Part shown: piece by piece, positions 15,551 through 22,993 of the stretch
How the letters are laid out: the number at the start of each line of letters is the position of its first letter
Position numbering within the stretch: the first letter of the stretch is position 1
Source: Mycobacteriaceae bacterium
GTDB lineage: Bacteria > Actinomycetota > Actinomycetes > Mycobacteriales > Mycobacteriaceae
DNA length: 32,473 bases
Assembly (NCBI GenBank): GCA_019245755.1
Contig: JAFARC010000021.1
Span: 1 to 32,473 of the forward strand
Direction of reading: 5' to 3'
Notes under the pieces: model-generated
The model's database searches: none
What the model saw: only the letters and a program-made list of their open reading frames with translations
What the model was told of the DNA's origin: nothing
Position numbers and translations under genes: made by a program

Positions 15551-16354
15551 CTAGCCAATGACTGGGAACCGTCGCTGGGCGGAATGCGCGGTCAGTGCGT
15601 CCTGCATCACCGAGCGCACGTGTGCGTCGACAGCGGCGATGTCGGGCTCCTCGCCGAACTGCGAAGCGATGTCGATCGGCTCGAGAACTTGCGTGACGAC
15701 CTTGGTGGGCAGGGGGAGGTTGAGCGGGATCAGGGTGAGCCCGAGCGGAAATCCCAATGAGATCGGCAGGATATCGGTGCGCATCCGGCGCTCGATTCCG
15801 AGCCGACGGGCCAACCACTTGCCGCGGGTGAGATAGAGCTGACCCTCTTGTCCCCCGATGGAAACGATCGGGACGATCGGGACCCCGGCCTCAATGGCCG
15901 TGCGGACGTATCCCGTCCGGCCCTTGAAATCGATGATGTGCTGATGCCAGGTCGGCCGGTAGGCGTCGTGGTCACCGCCGGGGAAGACAAGCACAGCGCC
16001 GCCGGAGCGCAGCGCCTGCGCAGCGTTGGGCCGACTCGCGCGAATGAGGCCCAGTCGGCGCATCAACCCGCCGGTGGGCCCCCGCAGGATGGTGTCATGG
16101 GCGAGGCCGTACAGTGGGCGGTCGTAGCCAAAGCGGTCGTAGAAATCCACGCCGAATACCGGCATATCGGTAGGCAACGCTCCACCGGAGTGATTCGACA
16201 CCAGCAACACACCGCCGGATGGAATCCGCTCCAGGCCACGCACTTCCGATCGGAACCAGGTCTTGACGGCGGGCCGAAGCACTCTTATCAGTTGCTCGGT
16301 GAGAACAGGATCCCACTTCGCTATCTCAGTCACATCGAATTCCGTTGCGCTCAC
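15551..16354 (-). CDS. PlsC/LPLAT-family acyltransferase
   Basis: 267 residues. The acyltransferase block I is NHSGGALPTD near 54-63, a variant of the H-x4-D motif seen in DGAT2/LPLAT-like mycobacterial proteins. A later block is AVLVFPGGDHDAYRP, corresponding to the glycerolipid acyltransferase FPEG/FPGG region. TGYVRTAIEAGVPIVPIVSIGGQE matches the conserved block around the acceptor site. The protein probably transfers an acyl chain from acyl-CoA to a lysophospholipid or other hydroxyl acceptor at the membrane. It is divergent from the lipase-family hydrolase at 16652. Its link to the catabolic pathway is unclear. Confidence 0.83.
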   Translation of the reverse strand: MSATEFDVTEIAKWDPVLTEQLIRVLRPAVKTWFRSEVRGLERIPSGGVLLVSNHSGGALPTDMPVFGVDFYDRFGYDRPLYGLAHDTILRGPTGGLMRRLGLIRASRPNAAQALRSGGAVLVFPGGDHDAYRPTWHQHIIDFKGRTGYVRTAIEAGVPIVPIVSIGGQEGQLYLTRGKWLARRLGIERRMRTDILPISLGFPLGLTLIPLNLPLPTKVVTQVLEPIDIASQFGEEPDIAAVDAHVRSVMQDALTAHSAQRRFPVIG

Positions 16355-16592
16355 ACCGGCCTCCTCGCTGTTGAACTCTTCCGGTGACGCTAGGTGTCGA
16401 AACCAGCGTTCCTGCAGTTACTTACCGGTATCCGGGACACCGCGGACGTGTCGTTTGTCATTCGCAGTCATCCGCGGATGGCAATGACGGCGACAAATGC
16501 GCTCGAGACTTCCGCTGACCGGGACAACAGCGACATATCTGGTGCGCGAACGACCATATTTCAATTCAAGAATCCTGCGGGTGGGAGGGCCC
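16355..16592. promoter_or_regulatory. Divergent upstream region with nested inverted repeats
   Basis: This gap separates the leftward acyltransferase from the rightward hydrolase. It contains a perfect 12-bp palindrome CATCCGCGGATG (16469-16480) nested between the arms GTCATT (16457-16462) and AATGAC (16483-16488). The part near 16530-16575 is noticeably AT-rich, suiting a promoter. A frame open from 16394 crosses the whole region and joins the hydrolase, but its extra residues look non-coding. Confidence 0.45.
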
Positions 16593-16655
16593 ATGACTAT
16601 GACCCCTGGGTTCAAGATCACTCAAGACAGTTATCCGACAACGCAATACGAATGA
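16593..16655 (+). CDS. Possible 20-codon leader ORF overlapping the hydrolase start
   Basis: An ATG at 16593 follows GGGAGGG (16583-16589). It opens a 20-residue frame (MTMTPGFKITQDSYPTTQYE) whose TGA overlaps the hydrolase ATG as ATGA; an in-frame ATG at 16599 has better spacing. The hydrolase has no ribosome binding site of its own, so this small frame may provide translational coupling. It could equally be the decayed 3' end of a lost upstream gene, because its end resembles the end of the IclR gene at 14990. Confidence 0.4.
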   Translation: MTMTPGFKITQDSYPTTQYE

Positions 16656-17575
16656 AACTCGACCCTCAAATCGCTGATCTCATCGAGCAATTGGACAACG
16701 GTTTTCCGCAAGTCCACAAGATGTCGGGCGCCGAGGCCCGAGCTGCGATCCGGTCCAGGTTCGTCCCAGTGGCCGAGCCGGAGCCCGTCGGCGATGTCAC
16801 CAACACCGCCATCCGCGGCAAGGGCGGGCCGGTTCCGGTGCGGGTGTACCGGCCCAATGCCGCGGGGCCGCTGCCGACAATGGTGTATGCCCATGGCGGT
16901 GGATTCGTGTTCTGCGATCTCGACAGCCATGACGGGCTGTGCCGAAACCTCGCAAATCTCATTCCTGCCGTGGTCGTTTCGGTCGACTACCGGCTGGCAC
17001 CCGAGCATCTCTGGCCGGCTGCCGCCGAAGATGTGTACGCCGCGGCGCGGTGGGCTTCCGAGGACGCCACCGCCCTCGGGGGCGACCCGCATCGTGTCGT
17101 CGTCGGCGGCGACAGCGCGGGCGGCAACCTCGCCGCGGTGACCGCAGTGATGTCCCGCGACCGCGGCGGACCGGCGCTGGCCGGCCAACTGCTGCTGTAC
17201 CCGGTGATGGCCGCCAATTTCGACGCCAACTCCTACCGCCTGTTCGGCAAGGGCTACTACAACCCGAAGCCGGCGCTGCAGTGGTACTGGGACTGCTACG
17301 TGCCTTCACCCGACGACCGCGTGCACCCCTACGCCTCACCGCTGCAGGCCAACCTTGTCGGGGCGCCGCCTGCCGTCATGGTGATTGCCGGTCACGATCC
17401 GCTGCGCGACGAGGGATTGGCGTTCGGTGCGGCGCTCCAGGCGGCAGGTGTGCCGACCGTCCTTCTGCATTACGAGGGCGGCATCCACGGCTTTATGACA
17501 ATGCCGATGCTCGACCTTGCGCACCGGGCCCGCAAAGAAGCGTGCGCCGCGCTAGCCGATCTCCTCCAGCGGTAG
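16652..17575 (+). CDS. Hormone-sensitive-lipase-family alpha/beta hydrolase (esterase)
   Basis: 307 residues. It has the HGGG oxyanion motif (81-84) with the family's YRLAPEHLWPAA stretch near 113-124, the nucleophile S155 in GGDSAGG, D249 in GHDPLRDEG and H279 in GGIHGFM. This is a complete HSL/family IV esterase triad, so it should hydrolyse carboxyl esters or lactones. The start is the ATG at 16652 (MKLDPQIADL), typical of the family; the frame is open further upstream to 16394 but unconvincing. The 3' end overlaps the convergent flavin oxidoreductase gene by 24 bases. In context it could open lactones or esters made by the BVMOs. Confidence 0.9.
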   Translation: MKLDPQIADLIEQLDNGFPQVHKMSGAEARAAIRSRFVPVAEPEPVGDVTNTAIRGKGGPVPVRVYRPNAAGPLPTMVYAHGGGFVFCDLDSHDGLCRNLANLIPAVVVSVDYRLAPEHLWPAAAEDVYAAARWASEDATALGGDPHRVVVGGDSAGGNLAAVTAVMSRDRGGPALAGQLLLYPVMAANFDANSYRLFGKGYYNPKPALQWYWDCYVPSPDDRVHPYASPLQANLVGAPPAVMVIAGHDPLRDEGLAFGAALQAAGVPTVLLHYEGGIHGFMTMPMLDLAHRARKEACAALADLLQR

Positions 17576-18793
17576 CGCACGTTCGGGCAGCGGCAACGGC
17601 TCGGCGGCACCGTAGCGCTGCACCGGGTCCAGCACGCAATGCGTTCGGCCGAACACGGTCACCATGCATTTGTTGTTGTGCGTACATCGACTTCGCGTAG
17701 AGGGATTGGCCCTCATCTGGTTGACGAGGTCGGGCTGGCGCAGTAGGGCACGAGCCATGGCGAGAAAGTCGAATCCCTCCCGCAGACCCGTTTCGAGGTG
17801 GTCGCGCTTGGTGATCCCACCCAGGAGGATCAGCTTGGTGTTGCGCATGACCGGGACGAACTGCCGTGCTGCGGGCAGCATGTACAGATCTTCATAGGGG
17901 TAGTTGCCCATCGCCCACTTGCCGGCGAGCCGGACCGCGGGGCGGATGTGCCGCGGCAGTACCTGCGCGAACTCTTTAACCGGGACATCGCCGCGGAACA
18001 GGTACATCGGCTTGAAAACCGAGGAGCCTTGCGTCAGTTCGATCGCGTCGAGGTTGCCGTCGGCGTCCAGCAGCTGCGCCGTTCGCAACGCCTCGTCCAC
18101 CCAGATGCTCCCTGGCAACCCGTCGTCCATGTCAACCTTGGCGATCACCGCGAGCTGTCCCCAGACCTCGGCACGGACGTTCTCGGCGATCTCACGCACC
18201 AGGCGCGAGCGGTTGTCGATACTGCCGCCGTAGCCGTCCGTGCGGCGGTTGATGAGCGGGCTCAGAAACGAGCTGGGTAGATACAGGTGGCCGAAGTGCA
18301 GCTCCACGGCGTCGAATCCAGCGTCGACGGCCACCCGCGCTGCCGCGGCGAACTGATCGACGACGGTGGCGATCTCGGCGCGGGTGATCTCGCGACAATA
18401 GGCCATCGATGCGGGATTGATGAATTTGCTTGGCGAGACGGGTGTCTTGCCGGTGAGACGCTTGTGAGCGACGACACCCGCATGTGCGAGCTGAGCCGAG
18501 ATCGCGGCACCGGCACTGTGAACGGCATCGGTGAGGTGGCGGAGACCGGGCAGGGCGGGCCTGCTCATGACGATCTGTCCCGGTGCGCTGGCGGCCTCCG
18601 GTGACACGCAGCAGTAGGCGACCGTCGTCATCCCGACGCCGCCCTCGGCGAAGGTGCGGTGAAAGGCAATCAGCTCATCGGTGACCAGGCCGCGCGGCGA
18701 CCGACCCTCCGAAGTTGCTGCTTTGATCACCCTGTTGCGCAGGGTGATCGGCCCCAACTTGACGGGGGCGAACGGGTCTGGGATATCCGCGCC
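17552..18793 (-). CDS. NADH:flavin oxidoreductase / Old Yellow Enzyme family reductase
   Basis: 413 residues forming an FMN-binding TIM barrel. The family start DPFAPVKLGPITLRNRVIKA, the motif FDAVELHFGHLYLPSSFLSP and INRRTDGYGGSIDNRSRL are all present, as is the phosphate-binding GGITKRDHLE region. Such enzymes reduce activated C=C bonds of enones or enoyl compounds. The extra C-terminal NAD domain of dienoyl-CoA reductases is absent. The usual CxxCNxC iron-sulfur motif reads CTHNNKC (370-376), with one Cys replaced by Asn. The ATG at 18793 is preferred over 18826 on fit to the family. It diverges from the alpha/beta-barrel gene at 18899. Confidence 0.87.
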   Translation of the reverse strand, partial: GADIPDPFAPVKLGPITLRNRVIKAATSEGRSPRGLVTDELIAFHRTFAEGGVGMTTVAYCCVSPEAASAPGQIVMSRPALPGLRHLTDAVHSAGAAISAQLAHAGVVAHKRLTGKTPVSPSKFINPASMAYCREITRAEIATVVDQFAAAARVAVDAGFDAVELHFGHLYLPSSFLSPLINRRTDGYGGSIDNRSRLVREIAENVRAEVWGQLAVIAKVDMDDGLPGSIWVDEALRTAQLLDADGNLDAIELTQGSSVFKPMYLFRGDVPVKEFAQVLPRHIRPAVRLAGKWAMGNYPYEDLYMLPAARQFVPVMRNTKLILLGGITKRDHLETGLREGFDFLAMARALLRQPDLVNQMRANPSTRSRCTHNNKCMVTVFGRTHCVLDPVQRYGAAEPLPLPERALPLEEIG

Positions 18794-18898
18794 CATCAGC
18801 CCACCGTCGCCGCGCAGTGCCCGCATGTCAACGGCGACCTCCCGGTGGCCGGGACTGCGCGTCTGCGTGACCGTGTCGCTGGCCCTACCGTGGCGGCC

Positions 18899-19249
18899 AT
18901 GGCTGACGGCGGTGAGGTGTTCGTCATCGACCGCGTCATCACCCTGCCCGGTTGTGCGCGGGAATTCGTCGACACCTACCTCGCCGAGTACATACCCGGA
19001 GCCCGCGACCGCGGCATGACTCTGTGTAATGTCCTCGTCAGTCCACCGATCTGGTTTACCGATCAGCCCAACGTCGTCACCATCACCTGGTCGCTACCCA
19101 GCCCTCGTGCCTGGTGGGAGATGACATGGCAGGGCCGCCCGGACCCGACCGTCGGTGCATGGTGGGATTCTGTGGGGCGGCTTGTGGCGGAGCGCTCACG
19201 AACCGTCGCAGCCGCAGCCGCTGATGTCGATGGGCTATGTGATGTTTGA
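18899..19249 (+). CDS. Small hypothetical protein, probably dimeric alpha/beta barrel
   Basis: 116 residues that I cannot name with certainty. The pattern of a leading beta strand (EVFVIDRVITLPG), a helix (AREFVDTYLAEYIPGARD), then strands CNVLVSPP and NVVTITWSL, and a Trp-rich helix (RAWWEMTW) fits a ferredoxin-like dimeric alpha/beta barrel (NIPSNAP/Dabb-like). No signal peptide or membrane segment. It overlaps the next gene by eight bases, so the two are probably co-translated and may form a heterodimer. It diverges from the Old Yellow Enzyme-like gene. Confidence 0.65.
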   Translation: MADGGEVFVIDRVITLPGCAREFVDTYLAEYIPGARDRGMTLCNVLVSPPIWFTDQPNVVTITWSLPSPRAWWEMTWQGRPDPTVGAWWDSVGRLVAERSRTVAAAAADVDGLCDV

Positions 19250-19868
19250 GGTCACACGGTTGATTCATGTTTCAGACCATCCGGACCGCGACCGCCTGCT
19301 CGCCAAACTTCGTCAGGTGGCCACGTCGGCGGAACGCGCGCTCGTCGAACCCACATTGCCGGGCGTGCGCAACGGCGGTGACATCCTCATGCACCTGCGA
19401 TTCGCCCACGAAGACCAATGGACCACGCTGGCAGCAGAACTCACCCGCGTCTTGTCGGCGCCGGCGGTCACTCACATCGACGGCGTCGAGTACCACGGAA
19501 CGCCCGTACTGGCGCGACAACGTGCGCCGGGCGCGGTGTACCGCACACTGCTACTGCGGGTCGCACCTGACACCGACGACGCAACAGTTGAGCGATTCGA
19601 GGGGGACCTGCGTCTACTGCCCCGCTACGTACAGGCAATCACCGCATGGCAGCTCAGCCGCGTCACGTCGGCGATCGGAGCATCGCCCTGGACGCACGTC
19701 TACGAGCAGCGGTTCGTCAGCATCGAGGGCCTGATGGGGCCGTATCTGATGCACCCGATCCACTGGGCGTACGTCGACCGCTGGTTCGACCCTGAATGCC
19801 CTGAGGTCATCGTGCGTGACAGGGTGTGTCACAGCTTCTGTCGGGCCGGCACCGAGGTGCTGGACTGA
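19242..19868 (+). CDS. Dabb-like (stress-responsive alpha/beta barrel) protein
   Basis: 208 residues from the ATG at 19242; ATGs at 19224 and 19230 are in frame and possible. The N-terminal half (FEVTRLIHVSDH, RDRLLAKLRQVA, LPGVRNGGDILMHLRF) and C-terminal half (GAVYRTLLLRVAPDTDD, FEGDLRLLPRYVQAITAWQLSRV) look like two repeated alpha/beta-barrel units, a fused dimer. The C-terminus has two Cys (CHSFC). The family includes olivetolic-acid-cyclase-like and lipid-pathway proteins, mostly of unknown reaction. The overlap with the preceding gene points to joint function. Confidence 0.72.
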   Translation: MFEVTRLIHVSDHPDRDRLLAKLRQVATSAERALVEPTLPGVRNGGDILMHLRFAHEDQWTTLAAELTRVLSAPAVTHIDGVEYHGTPVLARQRAPGAVYRTLLLRVAPDTDDATVERFEGDLRLLPRYVQAITAWQLSRVTSAIGASPWTHVYEQRFVSIEGLMGPYLMHPIHWAYVDRWFDPECPEVIVRDRVCHSFCRAGTEVLD

Positions 19869-20005
19869 CAGTGGCGCCGAGGCGGTTCGTTCATTCCGAT
19901 TCCGGTCCGTAGCTTCGACGACCCGAGGCAGTTGGCTCGTCTCATTCCCTATGCGGGTTCCGCGGTTAGCCGGGGATTCTGACGGCGTGCCATGGCCGCG
20001 GCCTC
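19869..20005. other. Short convergent intergenic region
   Basis: 137 bases between the Dabb-like gene and the SDR stop. I see no gene, repeat or strong hairpin here. Confidence 0.4.
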
Positions 20006-20893
20006 TCATATTCCTGCGGGCGAAATGTTGGGGTTGGCGGTCGCTGGGGGCTCCAGCGGCGGCAAGACCGACTGTCCGTCGAGGCTGCGGACCGGCAGCC
20101 GCTGCGACCACGGGAAGTGCAGGCTGAAGGCCACCAGCCCGGTGCGCTCTGCCGCAGGTCGATGGCACATCGCGAGGACAGTTTCAGCTAGGTACTCAAC
20201 CGGCTCAGTTGGGAAGGTATCCGGAATCAGTCCGGCCGCACCAGGGGTGCGGATGGCCGTCGATGGGCCCACACAGTTGACGGCAATGTTGGCGTCGATG
20301 AGTTCGGCCGCTAGTCCCTGGGTAAACCGGTGCAATGCGGCCTTCATGGCCGCGTAGACGACATCACCGGCGGTCTTGTTGTACTCCCGGTACGGCCGCA
20401 CAGGGGCCACACCGGTCACCGACCCAATGTTGACGATCCAGCCGGCCCCCTGCTTGCGCATGTGCGGCACAGCCGCTTTGGTGAGCACGAACGGGGTACG
20501 CAGGTAATGCTCTACCGTGCGGTCGAACGTCTCCAGGCTCATGTCCTCGATCACCGAATAGTCGGCATAGCCCGCGTTGTTCACCAGGATGTCGATGCGG
20601 CCGGTGCGGTCGAGCACCTGATCGACCAACTGGTCGCGCTGCTCGGCGTCTTCGAGATCGGTGGCTACCCCCAACGCCCGGCCGCCGGCCCGCGCGATCA
20701 GGTCGATGGTCTCGCCGATGGTGCCGGGGAGCGTCGAGGTCGTACCGGCCCGTGTTGACAAAGACTGTTCGCAGGACCGGGCGGTCACCACGACGGTCGC
20801 GCCTTCGGCGGCCAACCGCTGGGCGATCGCCCGGCCGATGCCCCGGCTGCTGCCAGTCACCAAAGCTGTCTTTCCCGTGAGCAATTGCGTCAT
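20006..20893 (-). CDS. Short-chain dehydrogenase/reductase (SDR)
   Basis: 295 residues from the ATG at 20893, with AAGG six bases before it. Motifs: TGSSRGIG (13-20), NNAG (105-108), S158 in NIGSVTG, and Y180-x3-K184 in VVYAAMK. It is a full classical SDR for an alcohol/ketone pair, with a proline-rich C-terminal tail. An in-frame TTG at 20917 lies inside a tandem repeat and is less likely. It follows the HAPMO-like BVMO in the same direction, separated only by that repeat. The likely job is oxidising a secondary alcohol to the ketone used by the BVMO, inferred from context. Confidence 0.88.
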   Translation of the reverse strand: MTQLLTGKTALVTGSSRGIGRAIAQRLAAEGATVVVTARSCEQSLSTRAGTTSTLPGTIGETIDLIARAGGRALGVATDLEDAEQRDQLVDQVLDRTGRIDILVNNAGYADYSVIEDMSLETFDRTVEHYLRTPFVLTKAAVPHMRKQGAGWIVNIGSVTGVAPVRPYREYNKTAGDVVYAAMKAALHRFTQGLAAELIDANIAVNCVGPSTAIRTPGAAGLIPDTFPTEPVEYLAETVLAMCHRPAAERTGLVAFSLHFPWSQRLPVRSLDGQSVLPPLEPPATANPNISPAGI

Positions 20894-20960
20894 CGGTGCC
20901 TTGTGCTCTTCGCGCAAACGCTCATCGGTGTCTTGTGCTCTTCGCGCAAACGCTCATCGG
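20889..20960. repeat. 32-bp tandem direct repeat at the BVMO-SDR junction
   Basis: Two adjacent 32-base copies occupy 20889-20920 and 20921-20952, differing at only two positions; the first 8 bases of a third copy follow (20953-20960). On the minus strand each copy carries the ribosome-binding and start region (AAGRCACCGATGA), so the ATG-containing junction is duplicated. The copy nearest the BVMO would open an 11-codon frame that ends at the true SDR ATG. It looks like replication slippage between two co-transcribed genes. Confidence 0.85.
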
Positions 20961-22891
20961 AGGTCAAAGTGCTCCTCGATCGGTGCGCGGTGTGATTGCC
21001 ACACATCGACGAGTCGAAACGGGAACGAGATGACGATGCGCCCCCCGGAGCGGTAGTACGTGTGCGCCGTGGGTGTGTGGCACCACACCGTGCCTGCCAT
21101 GGCATCGTCGATCTCGCGCACGTAGTTCTCAAAGGCCCGCTGCTTGACCTCGATTGTCGCCGCATCACGCAGCGCCATCAAGGCAAGGCATTCCATGAGA
21201 TAGTGCACCATCACCTCGACACCGAAATTGTGGCCCGCACCGTGACCCGGGCTGTAGTTGGGTGCCGACGAGATGAACATGTTGGGGAACCCGGGCACCG
21301 TACCGCCCCGGTATGCGCTGGGACTGTCACCCCACACATCGGACAGCCGGACGCGGTCGCGGCCCCGAATGTCGATGGTGGACAGGAAATCCAAGTGGTA
21401 GCCGGTCGCATAGATGATGACATCGAGGTCGATCTGGCGGTCGTCTTGGGTGACGATGCCCGCTTCGTTGACGCGGGCGGGCTCGGCGGCCTCCACGTCG
21501 ACGTGATCGCGGGCCAGCGCTGCGTAATAGCCACCCGGGTCGCGGATGATCCGCTTGCCGTACGGCGCAAAGTCGGGCGTGACCTTGCGCGCTAATTCTG
21601 TCCCGGCGCCGAAGACCCGGTCGATGTACTCCAGGCACATCTGCAGCAGGACATCGTTTGCCGGGGATATGGACAGGTGCTCGGCGGCCCACTCCGGATC
21701 GCGGAGGATCACCGGGAAGTTATTGTCCCCGGTCCCCCAAAACGACTTCAGCCGATGCCAGTTGGCGTAGTACGGCAGCCGCCTACCGAGCCAGCGCTGG
21801 TGGTCAGGCACATCGTCGGACAATCTTCGCCGCGGCGCCACCCAGTGCGGCTGACGCTGGAACACGGTCATGTGCTCAACCTGGTCGACCGTAGCGTCAA
21901 CGATCTGCACTGCGGTACAGCCCGCGCCGATGATCGCGATCCGTTTGCCGGTCAGGTCCAGCCCCGGATCCCACCGTGCCGAATGGATGCTGATGCCGGC
22001 GAAGGTTTCCCGGCCCTCAAGCTCGGGCCAGCGTGGCCGGTTGAGGTAGCCGGCCGCCGGGACGACGATGTTGGCGTAGCTGACGTCGCTGGCACCATCG
22101 GGAGCCGCCGTGTGGATCTCCCACTGCTTGCAAGCATCGTCCCACCACAGCCTTGTGACCTCGGTCTCGAACCGGGTACGAGCGCGCAGGTTGTTCTTGT
22201 CAGCTACCGATTCAAGGTAGGCCTGATACTCGGCGCCCAGCGGATAATAACTGGACCAGTCACCGTTGATGTCGCGCGATAGCGAGTAGTACGCCGACGG
22301 GGTGTCCACTCCGATCCCCGGATAGGTTGTGGTGTACCACGTTCCACCGACCTCGGGATTGCGGTCGAACACCTCATAGTCGACACCGGCGGCGGCGCAC
22401 TCCAGCGCGGCGGTCATGCCGGCGATGCCTGCGCCGATGATCGCCACCTTGAACCCGTCCGGCAGCTTGGCGGTGCGCGGGAGCACGGGCTGCGATGGCT
22501 GGAATCCGCCCTGCTCCAAAAGTAGGTCGATGTACTCCTGGCCGACCTCGGTGCCCAGCACGATCGGCGCGAGGCGGCCGAACAGGTCGCGGTCGTCGGC
22601 GGGGATCGCGTTGGCAGGCCGCGGCGCAAAGAGCGCGACCACGATCGCTTCCACCAGGGATTCGGTCGTTTCCGCCTCGGTGACGCCCGCCCGCTCCGGC
22701 GGGTCGGGCACATGGGAGATCCTGTGGCCGAAGCGGTCAATCACCGCGCTATCGCCGGTGAGCTGCGCAAGAACCGCCACCAGAACCCCGGAATCGGCCC
22801 GACGCAGGTTGGCCCGCAGCTCGTCAGCATCCACGATGGACGTGCCGCTCATCGCAGGGATGTCAGTCCTGACGGCGGCGCCGCTGTTCAT
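20954..22891 (-). CDS. Baeyer-Villiger monooxygenase, 4-hydroxyacetophenone-monooxygenase (HAPMO) type
   Basis: 645 residues. An N-terminal extension of about 145 residues precedes the FAD motif GAGIAG (153-158). The BVMO fingerprint is FAGISIHSARWD (297-308), with Ser where most have Thr, and the NADPH motif GAGCTA follows at 322-327. The extension and size match HAPMO-type BVMOs (about 640 residues), which take aryl or bulky ketones, rather than the cyclohexanone type at 7746. The stop overlaps the repeat before the SDR. The gene diverges from the acyl-CoA synthetase operon across about 100 bases. The ester or lactone product would suit the lipase-family hydrolases nearby. Confidence 0.9.
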   Translation of the reverse strand: MNSGAAVRTDIPAMSGTSIVDADELRANLRRADSGVLVAVLAQLTGDSAVIDRFGHRISHVPDPPERAGVTEAETTESLVEAIVVALFAPRPANAIPADDRDLFGRLAPIVLGTEVGQEYIDLLLEQGGFQPSQPVLPRTAKLPDGFKVAIIGAGIAGMTAALECAAAGVDYEVFDRNPEVGGTWYTTTYPGIGVDTPSAYYSLSRDINGDWSSYYPLGAEYQAYLESVADKNNLRARTRFETEVTRLWWDDACKQWEIHTAAPDGASDVSYANIVVPAAGYLNRPRWPELEGRETFAGISIHSARWDPGLDLTGKRIAIIGAGCTAVQIVDATVDQVEHMTVFQRQPHWVAPRRRLSDDVPDHQRWLGRRLPYYANWHRLKSFWGTGDNNFPVILRDPEWAAEHLSISPANDVLLQMCLEYIDRVFGAGTELARKVTPDFAPYGKRIIRDPGGYYAALARDHVDVEAAEPARVNEAGIVTQDDRQIDLDVIIYATGYHLDFLSTIDIRGRDRVRLSDVWGDSPSAYRGGTVPGFPNMFISSAPNYSPGHGAGHNFGVEVMVHYLMECLALMALRDAATIEVKQRAFENYVREIDDAMAGTVWCHTPTAHTYYRSGGRIVISFPFRLVDVWQSHRAPIEEHFDLR

Positions 22892-22993
22892 GCGTCGAGT
22901 ATCGAAGCCGGGAGCCGCCGCGGGAACCGCCTTGTCTACTCAGCGGGACACAGCCCGCCAGCAGTCCACCTGACGCGCCTAGCGTGACCTGTC

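Noticed and set aside
16394..16651. N-terminal extension of the HSL-family hydrolase
   Set aside because: The extra 86 residues are not family-like and contain the nested palindrome and AT-rich promoter-like DNA.
20889..20960. CRISPR-like direct repeats
   Set aside because: The copies are directly adjacent with no spacers and there are no cas genes; this is a tandem duplication.
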